A stretch of 33,069 bases of DNA from contig CAWVSL010000032.1 of the NCBI GenBank assembly GCA_963933115.1, forward strand, positions 1 through 33,069, read 5' to 3'. The first letter of the stretch is position 1. Each line of letters opens with the position of its first letter. Source of the DNA: JALJPB01 sp963933115. GTDB lineage: Bacteria; Pseudomonadota; Gammaproteobacteria; Enterobacterales; Alteromonadaceae. The notes below the pieces were generated by a model. The model was not told the origin of the DNA. It did not search any database and saw only the letters and a list, made by a program, of their open reading frames with translations. Both the position numbers and the translations under genes were made by a program. This document shows, one piece after another, positions 1-6,919 of the stretch.

Positions 1-90
1 GCTAATACAGCTAATACGGCTAATACAGCTAATACAGCTAATACAGCTAATACAGCTAATACAGCTAATACAGCTAATACGGCTAATACC
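1..90 (+). repeat. 9-bp tandem repeat inside fliK (Ala-Asn-Thr codons)
   Basis: Ten consecutive 9-bp units of the form GCTAATACN run from base 1 to 90; the last base is A except G in units 2 and 9 and C in unit 10. A degenerate remnant (AATACGGCT) follows. The unit equals three codons, so copy-number change keeps the frame. The array continues off the left edge, so the full copy number is unknown. Confidence 0.97.
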
Positions 91-1023
91 AATACGGCTG
101 AGGTTACGGCGTTAATAAAAGCACTTGAGCCAGCATCAATAGATGCTAGCCCAATCAGTCAATCAGCCAAGGCCAGTATTGAGAGCAGCGGAGCCACAAG
201 TCAGCTTTTAACGACTGTGTCATTAAAAAGTACTGAATTAAATGCCGGTAATCAACAAGCGTTTTTAAACCAACAGCTTGAGGCTAAAGTTACGCTAGCA
301 GAAAATAATGTGGCTGACAGCCAATTAAAGCATTCATTATCGACAGAGCAGCAGCACGAACAAAATTTTTCAATGTTAAATGCTTTAGAGGAAAATACTG
401 AGGTCATCTCAACGAATAAAGCGTTTAATAAGCCAAATATAAGTTTGACACAATCAAGCAGTCAGTTGACCGACATTTCGTCACAAGCAACAAGTGTTAA
501 AGAAATTTTATCCTCGGAAATGACGATTGAAGAAATAAGTCATGCGGTTATTAATGACAATATCAGCCAAGTTAAAAATAATGCGGTGGTACTCAATGAA
601 ACGATCTCTGTTTTTAGAAAAGACTTTGCCGAAGCGGTAAAAGATAAAATAATGGTGATAATTTCACAAAAATTACAACAGTTTGATATTCGATTAGATC
701 CCCCCGAGTTAGGCAGTGTTCATGTTAGAGTCAATTTACAACATGAACAGGCAGTGGTTAATTTTGTGGTACAAAATCAACAGGCCAAAGAAGCATTTGA
801 AGAAAATTTAGGAAAATTAAAGGAGATGTTGTCACAAAAGGGTATCGATGTTGGTGATGCCAATGTTGAGCAGCAAACGCAGCAATCAAGTGATGAAGAA
901 AAAAACTCACAGTCAAGTGATAGCGGATCTCGTGGTGAGCAAAATGAAACAGATTCGGCGGTAACTATTCTATCCGCTGATTTGTTTAAAAGTTCACCAT
1001 CGACTATTGATTACTACGCCTAA
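1..1023 (+). CDS. fliK: Flagellar hook-length control protein FliK (5' end outside window)
   Basis: FliK is a secreted ruler that measures hook length and triggers the switch of export specificity at FlhB. The frame is open from base 1 to the stop at 1021-1023, so the gene is cut by the window edge; an internal GTG at 217 is not the real start. The C-terminal Flg_hook domain is clear from about base 600: the segment RLDPPELGSVHVRVNL and the following amphipathic stretch are typical of the FlhB-interacting domain. Upstream is a low-complexity Ser/Gln/Asn/Thr-rich linker, and bases 1-90 encode ten Ala-Asn-Thr triplets. The tail after the domain is Gln/Ser/Glu rich. fliL follows after 103 bp. 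Function is assigned from the C-terminal domain and the operon position. Confidence 0.93.
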   Translation, partial: ANTANTANTANTANTANTANTANTANTANTNTAEVTALIKALEPASIDASPISQSAKASIESSGATSQLLTTVSLKSTELNAGNQQAFLNQQLEAKVTLAENNVADSQLKHSLSTEQQHEQNFSMLNALEENTEVISTNKAFNKPNISLTQSSSQLTDISSQATSVKEILSSEMTIEEISHAVINDNISQVKNNAVVLNETISVFRKDFAEAVKDKIMVIISQKLQQFDIRLDPPELGSVHVRVNLQHEQAVVNFVVQNQQAKEAFEENLGKLKEMLSQKGIDVGDANVEQQTQQSSDEEKNSQSSDSGSRGEQNETDSAVTILSADLFKSSPSTIDYYA

Positions 1024-1126
1024 TGGGTAAAAACATTGGCTCAGCGTATTTTCAAGGATATAGTCGGCTAATAACTTTAGCGTTTAAATATTCACTCGCA
1101 CAACGTAAAAAACTTTAGGATAAATC

Positions 1127-1660
1127 ATGGCAGATGACAACAATAACGATCAAGAATTAGAGCTAAATGAACTTAGTAAAAAGAAAAAACTCGTCATTAT
1201 TATTGGGATAGTGTTTGTTCTCATTAGTGTTGTCGGTGGATACGTTCTTTTCAATAGCCCTAATCAGGCCTTGAGTAAAGTAGACATTAATGCTGAATTA
1301 AGTAGTGGTGAAGCGAGGGTAAAAACCGTTCCACAAAAAAGTTCGGCTATATACGTTGCCTTTCCAAGGTCGTTTCGCTTTTATGCCCCAGGCGCCAGTC
1401 GTGATAGATTTGTTGAAATTAACGTGCAGTTTTTAGTCCGTAGTAAAGATAATAAAAAAGCAATTGAAAAGCATATACCCTTATTAGAAAGCACTTTGTT
1501 AGAGGTTTTCTCACAAGCTAACGCGGACGACTTAGCAACAAGTGAAGGTAAAGCGACATTAAAGAAAAAATCGTTAACGGTAGTACAAAATGTAATGACA
1601 GATATTGTTGGCAGACCCACGGTTGAACAAGTGTTATTTACTGGTTTTGTTATGCAATAA
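1127..1660 (+). CDS. fliL: Flagellar basal body-associated protein FliL
   Basis: FliL is a single-pass inner-membrane protein around the stator and MS ring that supports motor torque. The 177-residue product has a charged cytoplasmic N-terminus (residues 1-20), one hydrophobic segment at about 21-43, and a periplasmic FliL domain containing FVEINVQFLVRS and ending in VLFTGFVMQ, the typical FliL C-terminus. The ATG at 1127 has an AGGAT element about 7 bases upstream. It lies between fliK and fliM, the usual polar-flagellum order, with 126 bp before fliM. No abnormal features seen. Confidence 0.94.
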   Translation: MADDNNNDQELELNELSKKKKLVIIIGIVFVLISVVGGYVLFNSPNQALSKVDINAELSSGEARVKTVPQKSSAIYVAFPRSFRFYAPGASRDRFVEINVQFLVRSKDNKKAIEKHIPLLESTLLEVFSQANADDLATSEGKATLKKKSLTVVQNVMTDIVGRPTVEQVLFTGFVMQ

Positions 1661-1786
1661 GCTATTTATTTTTAATGTGTTAGTTAATATTTAGCCATTA
1701 AGAGTCAGTAATCAAGAGCGTGTCGAGTTACTAATCTTTAGTGGCTCGTTATAGAAGATAAACTAAAAAGATGAAAGAGATATCGA

Positions 1787-2860
1787 GTGAGTGATTTATT
1801 ATCGCAAGACGAAATTGACGCGTTATTACATGGTGTCGATGATGTAGATGAAGAAACAACGGAGCAAGTCACCGAAATTCAAGGTGACATCTCTGGTTAT
1901 GATTTTTTATCACAAGATCGGATCGTTCGTGGACGCATGCCAACGTTAGAAATGGTTAACGAACGTTTTGCTCGTCATATGCGTATTAGTTTATTTAATA
2001 TGATGCGTCGAACGGCTGAAGTATCAATTAATGATATTCAAATGCTAAAGTTTGGAGAGTACGTTCACACCCTTCCTGTTCCTACCAGTTTAAATATGGT
2101 GCGTTTTCGTCCATTAAAAGGCACTGCGTTGATTACCATGGAAGCAAGGCTTGTTTTTATTCTTGTTGATAATTTCTTTGGTGGTGATGGGCGTCTCCAT
2201 ACAAAAATTGAGGGTCGCGAATTTACCCCAACTGAACGCCGTATTGTACAAATGATGCTGAAATTGATTTTTGAAGATTATCAAGCCGCTTGGTCTCCGG
2301 TTTTGGATGTTTCTTTTGAGTATTTAGACTCAGAGGTAAACCCAACAATGGCCAACATTGTCACCAAATCTGATGTTGTTGTGATTAACTCTTTCCATAT
2401 TGAACTCGATGGTGGCGGTGGTGATATTCATATTGTCTTGCCATATCCTATGTTAGAGCCTATTCGTGACCTACTGGATGCGGGTGTAAAAACTGATAAA
2501 GAAGATACTGATATGCGCTGGTCTAAGGCCTTGCGTGATGAAATTATGGATGTTGAAGTTGAAATGTCGACCAAATTTATTGAAACAGTATTACCCCTAA
2601 AGAAAATTATGGCCTTAAAAAAGGGGGATATTATTCCTATTCAATTACCCGAGCATATTACGGTATTAGTTGAAGATTTACCTACCTATCGCGCTAAGCT
2701 TGGTCAAAGTCGTGATAATTTAGCACTGAAGATTGAGTCTAAAATTAAACGTCCAGCGTCAGTGAAGAACGAATTAACTATTTTAACCCAAGGCGGTAAA
2801 CGTCTTGAAAGCGATGCAGAACTATATCTTTTAGATGATAATTTTAACTCTAAAGATTAA
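1787..2860 (+). CDS. fliM: Flagellar motor switch protein FliM
   Basis: FliM forms the middle of the cytoplasmic C-ring and binds phosphorylated CheY. The 357-residue protein starts at GTG 1787, preceded by GAAAGAGA at 1773-1780. Residues about 3-15 (LLSQDEIDALLHG) are the conserved CheY-binding peptide. The CheC-like middle domain follows (about 40-225, containing MVNERFARHMRISLF), then a SPOA domain at about 250-330. The intact CheY-binding peptide implies that chemotaxis genes exist elsewhere in the genome, since none are present here. fliN follows after 24 bp. Confidence 0.97.
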   Translation: MSDLLSQDEIDALLHGVDDVDEETTEQVTEIQGDISGYDFLSQDRIVRGRMPTLEMVNERFARHMRISLFNMMRRTAEVSINDIQMLKFGEYVHTLPVPTSLNMVRFRPLKGTALITMEARLVFILVDNFFGGDGRLHTKIEGREFTPTERRIVQMMLKLIFEDYQAAWSPVLDVSFEYLDSEVNPTMANIVTKSDVVVINSFHIELDGGGGDIHIVLPYPMLEPIRDLLDAGVKTDKEDTDMRWSKALRDEIMDVEVEMSTKFIETVLPLKKIMALKKGDIIPIQLPEHITVLVEDLPTYRAKLGQSRDNLALKIESKIKRPASVKNELTILTQGGKRLESDAELYLLDDNFNSKD

Positions 2861-2884
2861 AAAAATTATATTGAGGCAAGTGTT

Positions 2885-3271
2885 ATGAGTACAGATGATG
2901 ATTTAGGTATGAACGATGAAGCCTTAACTGAGGAGGCGGCAGTTACTTTACAAGCTAAAGCTGTAGAATTAGAAGAGCTTTCAGAAGACGAACCGATGAG
3001 TACAGATGAAAAACGAAAATTTGATACTATTTTAGATATCCCTGTTACGATATCGATGGAAGTGGGACGGAGCCAAATTAGCATTCGTAATTTATTACAA
3101 CTTAATCAAGGCTCGGTCGTTGAGCTTGATCGTGTTGCCGGTGAGTCCCTTGATGTTTTGGTCAATGGCACTTTGATCGCCCATGGCGAGGTCGTTGTTG
3201 TAAACGATAAGTTTGGTATTCGTTTAACTGATGTGATTAGTCAAGTTGAACGCATTAAAAAGTTAAAATAA
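2885..3271 (+). CDS. fliN: Flagellar motor switch protein FliN
   Basis: FliN forms the lower C-ring with FliM and helps dock the export apparatus through FliH. The 128-residue product has an acidic, poorly conserved N-terminus (residues 1-45) and one SPOA domain at about 48-125, recognisable from ILDIPVTISMEVGRSQISIRN and VVVVNDKFGIRLTDV. The ATG at 2885 is preceded by GAGGCAAG. It is tightly packed between fliM (24 bp) and fliO (13 bp), consistent with one transcript. Confidence 0.96.
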   Translation: MSTDDDLGMNDEALTEEAAVTLQAKAVELEELSEDEPMSTDEKRKFDTILDIPVTISMEVGRSQISIRNLLQLNQGSVVELDRVAGESLDVLVNGTLIAHGEVVVVNDKFGIRLTDVISQVERIKKLK

Positions 3272-3284
3272 TAAGGTTACTAGA

Positions 3285-3767
3285 ATGCAGTGGTTAGTCA
3301 TTTTTATCAGTGTTTTTTTCTTTTCACCGTTTGTCCTCTCACAAGAAGTGCAAGACAAAGAGTTAATGGCAACCCCGATAGTAGAAGCCATTCCTCAGGT
3401 GGGTAAAAATGTCGGTGCTAATATGGATGCAATGACGATGATTGTCGCTTTGCTAACCGTATTAGCCGTGATTATTGTCTGTGCCTTTATTCTAAAACGT
3501 ATTCAACCGATGAAGGTACATGGTAAAGGTTTAAATATTGTGACTAGCATGTCGTTAGGAGCAAAAGAGCGTTTAATTGTTGTTCAAGTTGGCGATAAAC
3601 AGCAACTTTTAGGTGTTACTAGCCAACAAATTACTTTGTTGGCTACTTTAGATCAACCTCTTGAAACCTCAGCGCCCATGACAACTGAATTAAGTAAATC
3701 TTTTGTTTCTCTTGTTCAAAAACACCTCACAAATAACAAAAAAACCACAAAAGAAGAGTCCGTTTAG
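3285..3767 (+). CDS. fliO: Flagellar biosynthesis protein FliO
   Basis: FliO is a membrane chaperone that helps assemble the FliP ring of the flagellar type III export gate. The 160-residue product has an N-terminal hydrophobic signal-like segment (residues 1-19), a predicted transmembrane segment at about 48-68, and a cytoplasmic domain with LNIVTSMSLGAKERLIVVQVGDKQ, the conserved FliO core. FliO is the most variable export-gate component, so the call rests on this core plus its exact place between fliN and fliP. Its stop is one base before the fliP start. Confidence 0.93.
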   Translation: MQWLVIFISVFFFSPFVLSQEVQDKELMATPIVEAIPQVGKNVGANMDAMTMIVALLTVLAVIIVCAFILKRIQPMKVHGKGLNIVTSMSLGAKERLIVVQVGDKQQLLGVTSQQITLLATLDQPLETSAPMTTELSKSFVSLVQKHLTNNKKTTKEESV

Positions 3768-3768
3768 C

Positions 3769-4593
3769 ATGATAAATAATCAAGAAAATAACCCTGTAAA
3801 CCCTTTGTTAACGCTATTCAAAAAGCGTTCATTAAAGAAGGTTACCTGGTTGTTACTCATACTAACGTCGTTATTTATTGTCAGTGGTACCATCTATGCG
3901 GCTGATGATTTAAGTATGTCAGCGTTAACACTGACAACCAATGCTGACGGCTCTCAAGAATATTCAGTGACCTTACAAATTTTAATCTTTATGACGGCGC
4001 TCGGTTTTATTCCTGCGGCGTTAATTATGATGACCTCTTTTACTCGTATTGTTGTTATTTTGGCTATTTTGCGTCAAGCTTTTGGTCTACAACAAACCCC
4101 TTCTAATCAGGTCATTATCGGCTTAACTCTTTTTATGACGTTGTTTATCATGACACCGGTTTATAACCAAATTAATGAGCAAGCTATTCAGCCCTATTTA
4201 GATGAACAGTTAACCTCGATAGAAGCCCTTGATAAAGCAAAAGTTCCCTTACGAGCTTTTATGTTAGAACAAACCAGGGTGAAAGACTTAGGCTCTTTAG
4301 CTGATATGGCCGGTATTGAGAGTTTTGATAAGCCGACCGACTTGCCCATGACCGTAATTATTCCGTCGTTTATTATTAGTGAACTAAAAACCGCTTTTCA
4401 AATTGGTTTTATGTTATTTATTCCTTTCTTGATTATTGATTTGGTGGTGGCGAGTATTTTGATGGCCATGGGGATGATGATGTTATCGCCTATGATAGTA
4501 TCTTTGCCATTTAAATTGATGCTATTTGTGATGATTGATGGTTGGAATTTAGTGATAGGCACGATTGCCAAAAGTTATGGTTTGGGCACGTAG
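3769..4593 (+). CDS. fliP: Flagellar export gate protein FliP
   Basis: FliP forms the pentameric core of the export gate with FliQ and FliR. I place the start at ATG 3769, one base after the fliO stop and behind AAGAAGAG (3750-3757). A longer frame back to 3703 overlaps fliO and has no support. The 274-residue product has a charged leader, then a signal-type hydrophobic stretch ending near IYAADD, then the FliP domain with TSFTRIVVILAILRQAFGLQQ and MMMLSPMIVSLPFKLMLFV near the end. The leader before the signal sequence is longer than usual (enterobacterial FliP is about 245 residues). Confidence 0.96.
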   Translation: MINNQENNPVNPLLTLFKKRSLKKVTWLLLILTSLFIVSGTIYAADDLSMSALTLTTNADGSQEYSVTLQILIFMTALGFIPAALIMMTSFTRIVVILAILRQAFGLQQTPSNQVIIGLTLFMTLFIMTPVYNQINEQAIQPYLDEQLTSIEALDKAKVPLRAFMLEQTRVKDLGSLADMAGIESFDKPTDLPMTVIIPSFIISELKTAFQIGFMLFIPFLIIDLVVASILMAMGMMMLSPMIVSLPFKLMLFVMIDGWNLVIGTIAKSYGLGT

Positions 4594-4639
4594 TTGTGGT
4601 CATTGTCACTACTGAGGCCGATAGCCATGGGAGATAAGT

Positions 4640-4909
4640 ATGGGTCCTGAAATATTTGTTGATATCTTACGTGATGCGGCATTTTTGGTGATTATGCTAG
4701 TAAGTGCTGTTATTGTGCCAAGTTTATGTGTTGGTTTAATTGTTGCTGTTTTTCAAGCGGCGACCTCAATTAATGAGCAGACGTTAAGCTTTTTACCTCG
4801 ATTAATTGTTACTCTTTTATCACTCATGTTCGGTGGTCACTGGTTAGTGTCAAAACTAATGGATTATACCATTCGTTTAATTGGTAGTATTCCCAGTGTG
4901 GTAAGCTAA
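4640..4909 (+). CDS. fliQ: Flagellar export gate protein FliQ
   Basis: FliQ is a small helical-hairpin protein that winds around the FliP-FliR core of the export gate. The 89-residue product matches the family length and has two hydrophobic segments (about 15-40 and 52-72) with VGLIVAVFQAATSINEQTLSF between them, a conserved FliQ/SctS motif. GGGAGATAAG precedes the ATG at 4640. The stop overlaps the fliR start by one base (TAATG), so translation is probably coupled. Confidence 0.97.
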   Translation: MGPEIFVDILRDAAFLVIMLVSAVIVPSLCVGLIVAVFQAATSINEQTLSFLPRLIVTLLSLMFGGHWLVSKLMDYTIRLIGSIPSVVS

Positions 4910-5691
4910 TGGAGTTTACTGACGCAATAATTAATCAATACCTCGCTGACTTCATACTCCCTTTTTCTCGGATTTCAGCGCTGATTATGAGCATGATAGC
5001 GTTAGGTTCTAAAACTATCCCAACGCAAGTGAAATTATTTTTATCCCTTTCGGTTACCTTTGCAATAATGCCAGCTATTCCTCCGGCTAACGTTGGTGAA
5101 CTCTTATCTTTTACCACTGTTTTATTGATTGCTCAACAAACACTGATTGGCGTTATGCTCGGTTTTGTTACTATGATGGTACTTAATACTTTTACCTTGG
5201 CGGGTCAAATTATTGCAATGCAAACCGGTCTGGGTTTTGCCTCTATGGTTGATCCCGCTAGTGGTACGAATGTCCCTGCAGTTGGCCAGTTTTTTCTAAT
5301 ATTATCCACGTTACTCTTTTGGGCGATGGATGGTCATTTAACGTATTTGCAATTTGTCGTCGCTAGCTTTACTACCTTACCTATTCCATTAGAGAGCTTT
5401 GAAGCCGTTAAATTTAAAGAAATAGTTGAGTGGGGTAGTTGGATGTTTGCAACGGCTTTATCACTGGCATTAGCACCTGTTACCGCGATGCTATTAATTA
5501 ATTTTTCTTTTGGTATTATGACGCGTGCGGCTCCTCAACTTAATATTTTTGCTATTGGCTTTCCCGTTACTATGCTCTCCGGGCTACTTATTATGTGGCT
5601 GACGATGGGGAATTTCTTTACGCATTTCGAAGCTCAATGGCAAAGAGCATTAGGCTTTAGTTGCTACTTAATTAACTGTGGGGTTAGTTAA
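4909..5691 (+). CDS. fliR: Flagellar export gate protein FliR
   Basis: FliR completes the FliP5Q4R1 export gate. The 260-residue, strongly hydrophobic protein has about six membrane segments. Recognisable stretches are QTGLGFASMVDPASGTNVP and RAAPQLNIFAIGFPVTML, both characteristic of FliR. The ATG at 4909 shares a base with the fliQ stop, and the FliR stop directly abuts the flhB ATG at 5692 with no spacer, so fliQ-fliR-flhB are likely translationally coupled. Confidence 0.97.
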   Translation: MEFTDAIINQYLADFILPFSRISALIMSMIALGSKTIPTQVKLFLSLSVTFAIMPAIPPANVGELLSFTTVLLIAQQTLIGVMLGFVTMMVLNTFTLAGQIIAMQTGLGFASMVDPASGTNVPAVGQFFLILSTLLFWAMDGHLTYLQFVVASFTTLPIPLESFEAVKFKEIVEWGSWMFATALSLALAPVTAMLLINFSFGIMTRAAPQLNIFAIGFPVTMLSGLLIMWLTMGNFFTHFEAQWQRALGFSCYLINCGVS

Positions 5692-6822
5692 ATGGCTGAG
5701 TCTGACAGTGGTGAAAAAACAGAACAACCCACGGAAAAAAAGCTAACGGATGCCAGAAAAAAAGGTCAAATAGCGCGTTCCAAAGAACTGGGTACCATGT
5801 TTGTTTTAATCGGCAGTGCCAGTGCGATGATGATCGTTGGTAGTTCATTAGTTGATGGTTTATCAGGGATGATGAAACGACTCTTTAGCTTCTCTCGAGA
5901 AGAGGCTTTAGATACTAATGCCCTTTTTAAAATAGTGGCGGAGAGTATCTCATTAATTGTTGTCCCTATGTTGTGGATCTTCGCCATTATTGCCGTTGCC
6001 GCCTTTATTGGTAATACGTTGTTGGGTGGTTTGAGTTTTTCTATAGAGGCGACGGCACCAAAGGCGAGTAGAATGTCACCTTTTGCCGGTTTTAAAAGGA
6101 TGTTTGGTGTTCAATCTTATGTTGAGTTACTTAAGTCGATATTAAAGTTTTTTGTTGTTTTTATTGTGGCTTACTTGTTACTCAATGGTTTATTTGACGA
6201 GATTTTAGGTCTTAGCAGGGAGTCGATACCGATTAATTTTGTTCATGCCGTGCAATTATTGTTAGGTATGTTTATGACCCTGACCATTTCATTGATTATT
6301 ATCGCGGTAATTGATGCCCCTTATCAAGTTTGGAACCATACCAAGCAATTAAAAATGACAAAACAAGAAATTAAAGACGAGTATAAAACTTCAGAAGGTA
6401 GTCCTGAAAATAAAGGGCGTATTAAACGGACCCAGTATGAAATGTCACAACGGCGGATGATGGCGGATGTCGCAAATTCAGATGTCATTATTACTAACCC
6501 TAGTCATTTTTCTGTCGCTCTACAATATGACCCCGTTATCGGTGGTGCGCCGGTATTAATAGCAAAAGGTGCAGATGAAATGGCTTTGCATATTCGCACT
6601 ATTGCTAAAGAGCATGCGATTGAAATTGTTCAATCACCAGGCCTTGCTCGTTCGCTCTTTTATACTGCAGAAGTAGGCGATGACATTCCCGAGGAGCTCT
6701 TTGCGGCCGTGGCGCAAGTATTAGCCTTTATTTTTCAATTAAATGAACATCGTAAAGGCCGGGCAAGAAAGCCTATCCCGGTAGCCAAAAATTTGCCTAT
6801 CCCCGACGACTTTAAGTATTAG
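5692..6822 (+). CDS. flhB: Flagellar export switch protein FlhB
   Basis: FlhB controls export substrate specificity: its cytoplasmic domain cleaves itself between Asn and Pro of an NPTH motif and responds to FliK. The 376-residue protein begins with the typical SDSGEKTEQPTEKKLTDARKK segment, has four membrane segments (about 30-210) and a cytoplasmic domain. The cleavage motif is at residues 269-272 and reads NPSH, not NPTH, within VIITNPSHFSVAL. The catalytic Asn269 and Pro270 are kept and Thr271 is Ser. The number of the Asn matches Salmonella FlhB. The start directly follows fliR. Confidence 0.97.
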   Translation: MAESDSGEKTEQPTEKKLTDARKKGQIARSKELGTMFVLIGSASAMMIVGSSLVDGLSGMMKRLFSFSREEALDTNALFKIVAESISLIVVPMLWIFAIIAVAAFIGNTLLGGLSFSIEATAPKASRMSPFAGFKRMFGVQSYVELLKSILKFFVVFIVAYLLLNGLFDEILGLSRESIPINFVHAVQLLLGMFMTLTISLIIIAVIDAPYQVWNHTKQLKMTKQEIKDEYKTSEGSPENKGRIKRTQYEMSQRRMMADVANSDVIITNPSHFSVALQYDPVIGGAPVLIAKGADEMALHIRTIAKEHAIEIVQSPGLARSLFYTAEVGDDIPEELFAAVAQVLAFIFQLNEHRKGRARKPIPVAKNLPIPDDFKY

Positions 6823-6863
6823 TTGTCCTTAGTTGTAAAATTAATAACTACTTTTATGCTTTA

Positions 6864-6879
6864 TGGTCTGGTTTTTGCT
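6864..6879 (+). promoter_or_regulatory. Candidate sigma-54 (RpoN) promoter upstream of flhA
   Basis: The 16-base element TGGTCTGGTTTTTGCT fits the sigma-54 pattern TGG-N4-N4-TTGCW, with the -24 GG (6865-6866) and -12 GC (6877-6878) separated by exactly 10 bp. It ends 40 bp before the preferred flhA start at 6920. In Vibrio and Pseudomonas, flagellar operons of this class are RpoN/FlrC or FleQ dependent. The -24 half is not perfect (TGGTCTG against TGGCACG), so this is a candidate only. Confidence 0.5.
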
Positions 6880-6919
6880 TTTTCATAAGCCAGTGTCAAA
6901 AAGCCATTATGAAGTAGCA

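Noticed and set aside
1..90. CRISPR array or origin iterons
   Set aside because: The repeats have no spacers and are in frame within fliK.
3703..3768. 22 extra N-terminal residues for FliP inside fliO
   Set aside because: They overlap the FliO coding sequence; ATG 3769 directly follows the fliO stop and has a ribosome-binding site.
6863..6919. 19 extra N-terminal residues for FlhA
   Set aside because: No ribosome-binding site before 6863, overlap with the sigma-54 candidate, and the 700-residue form matches the family length.
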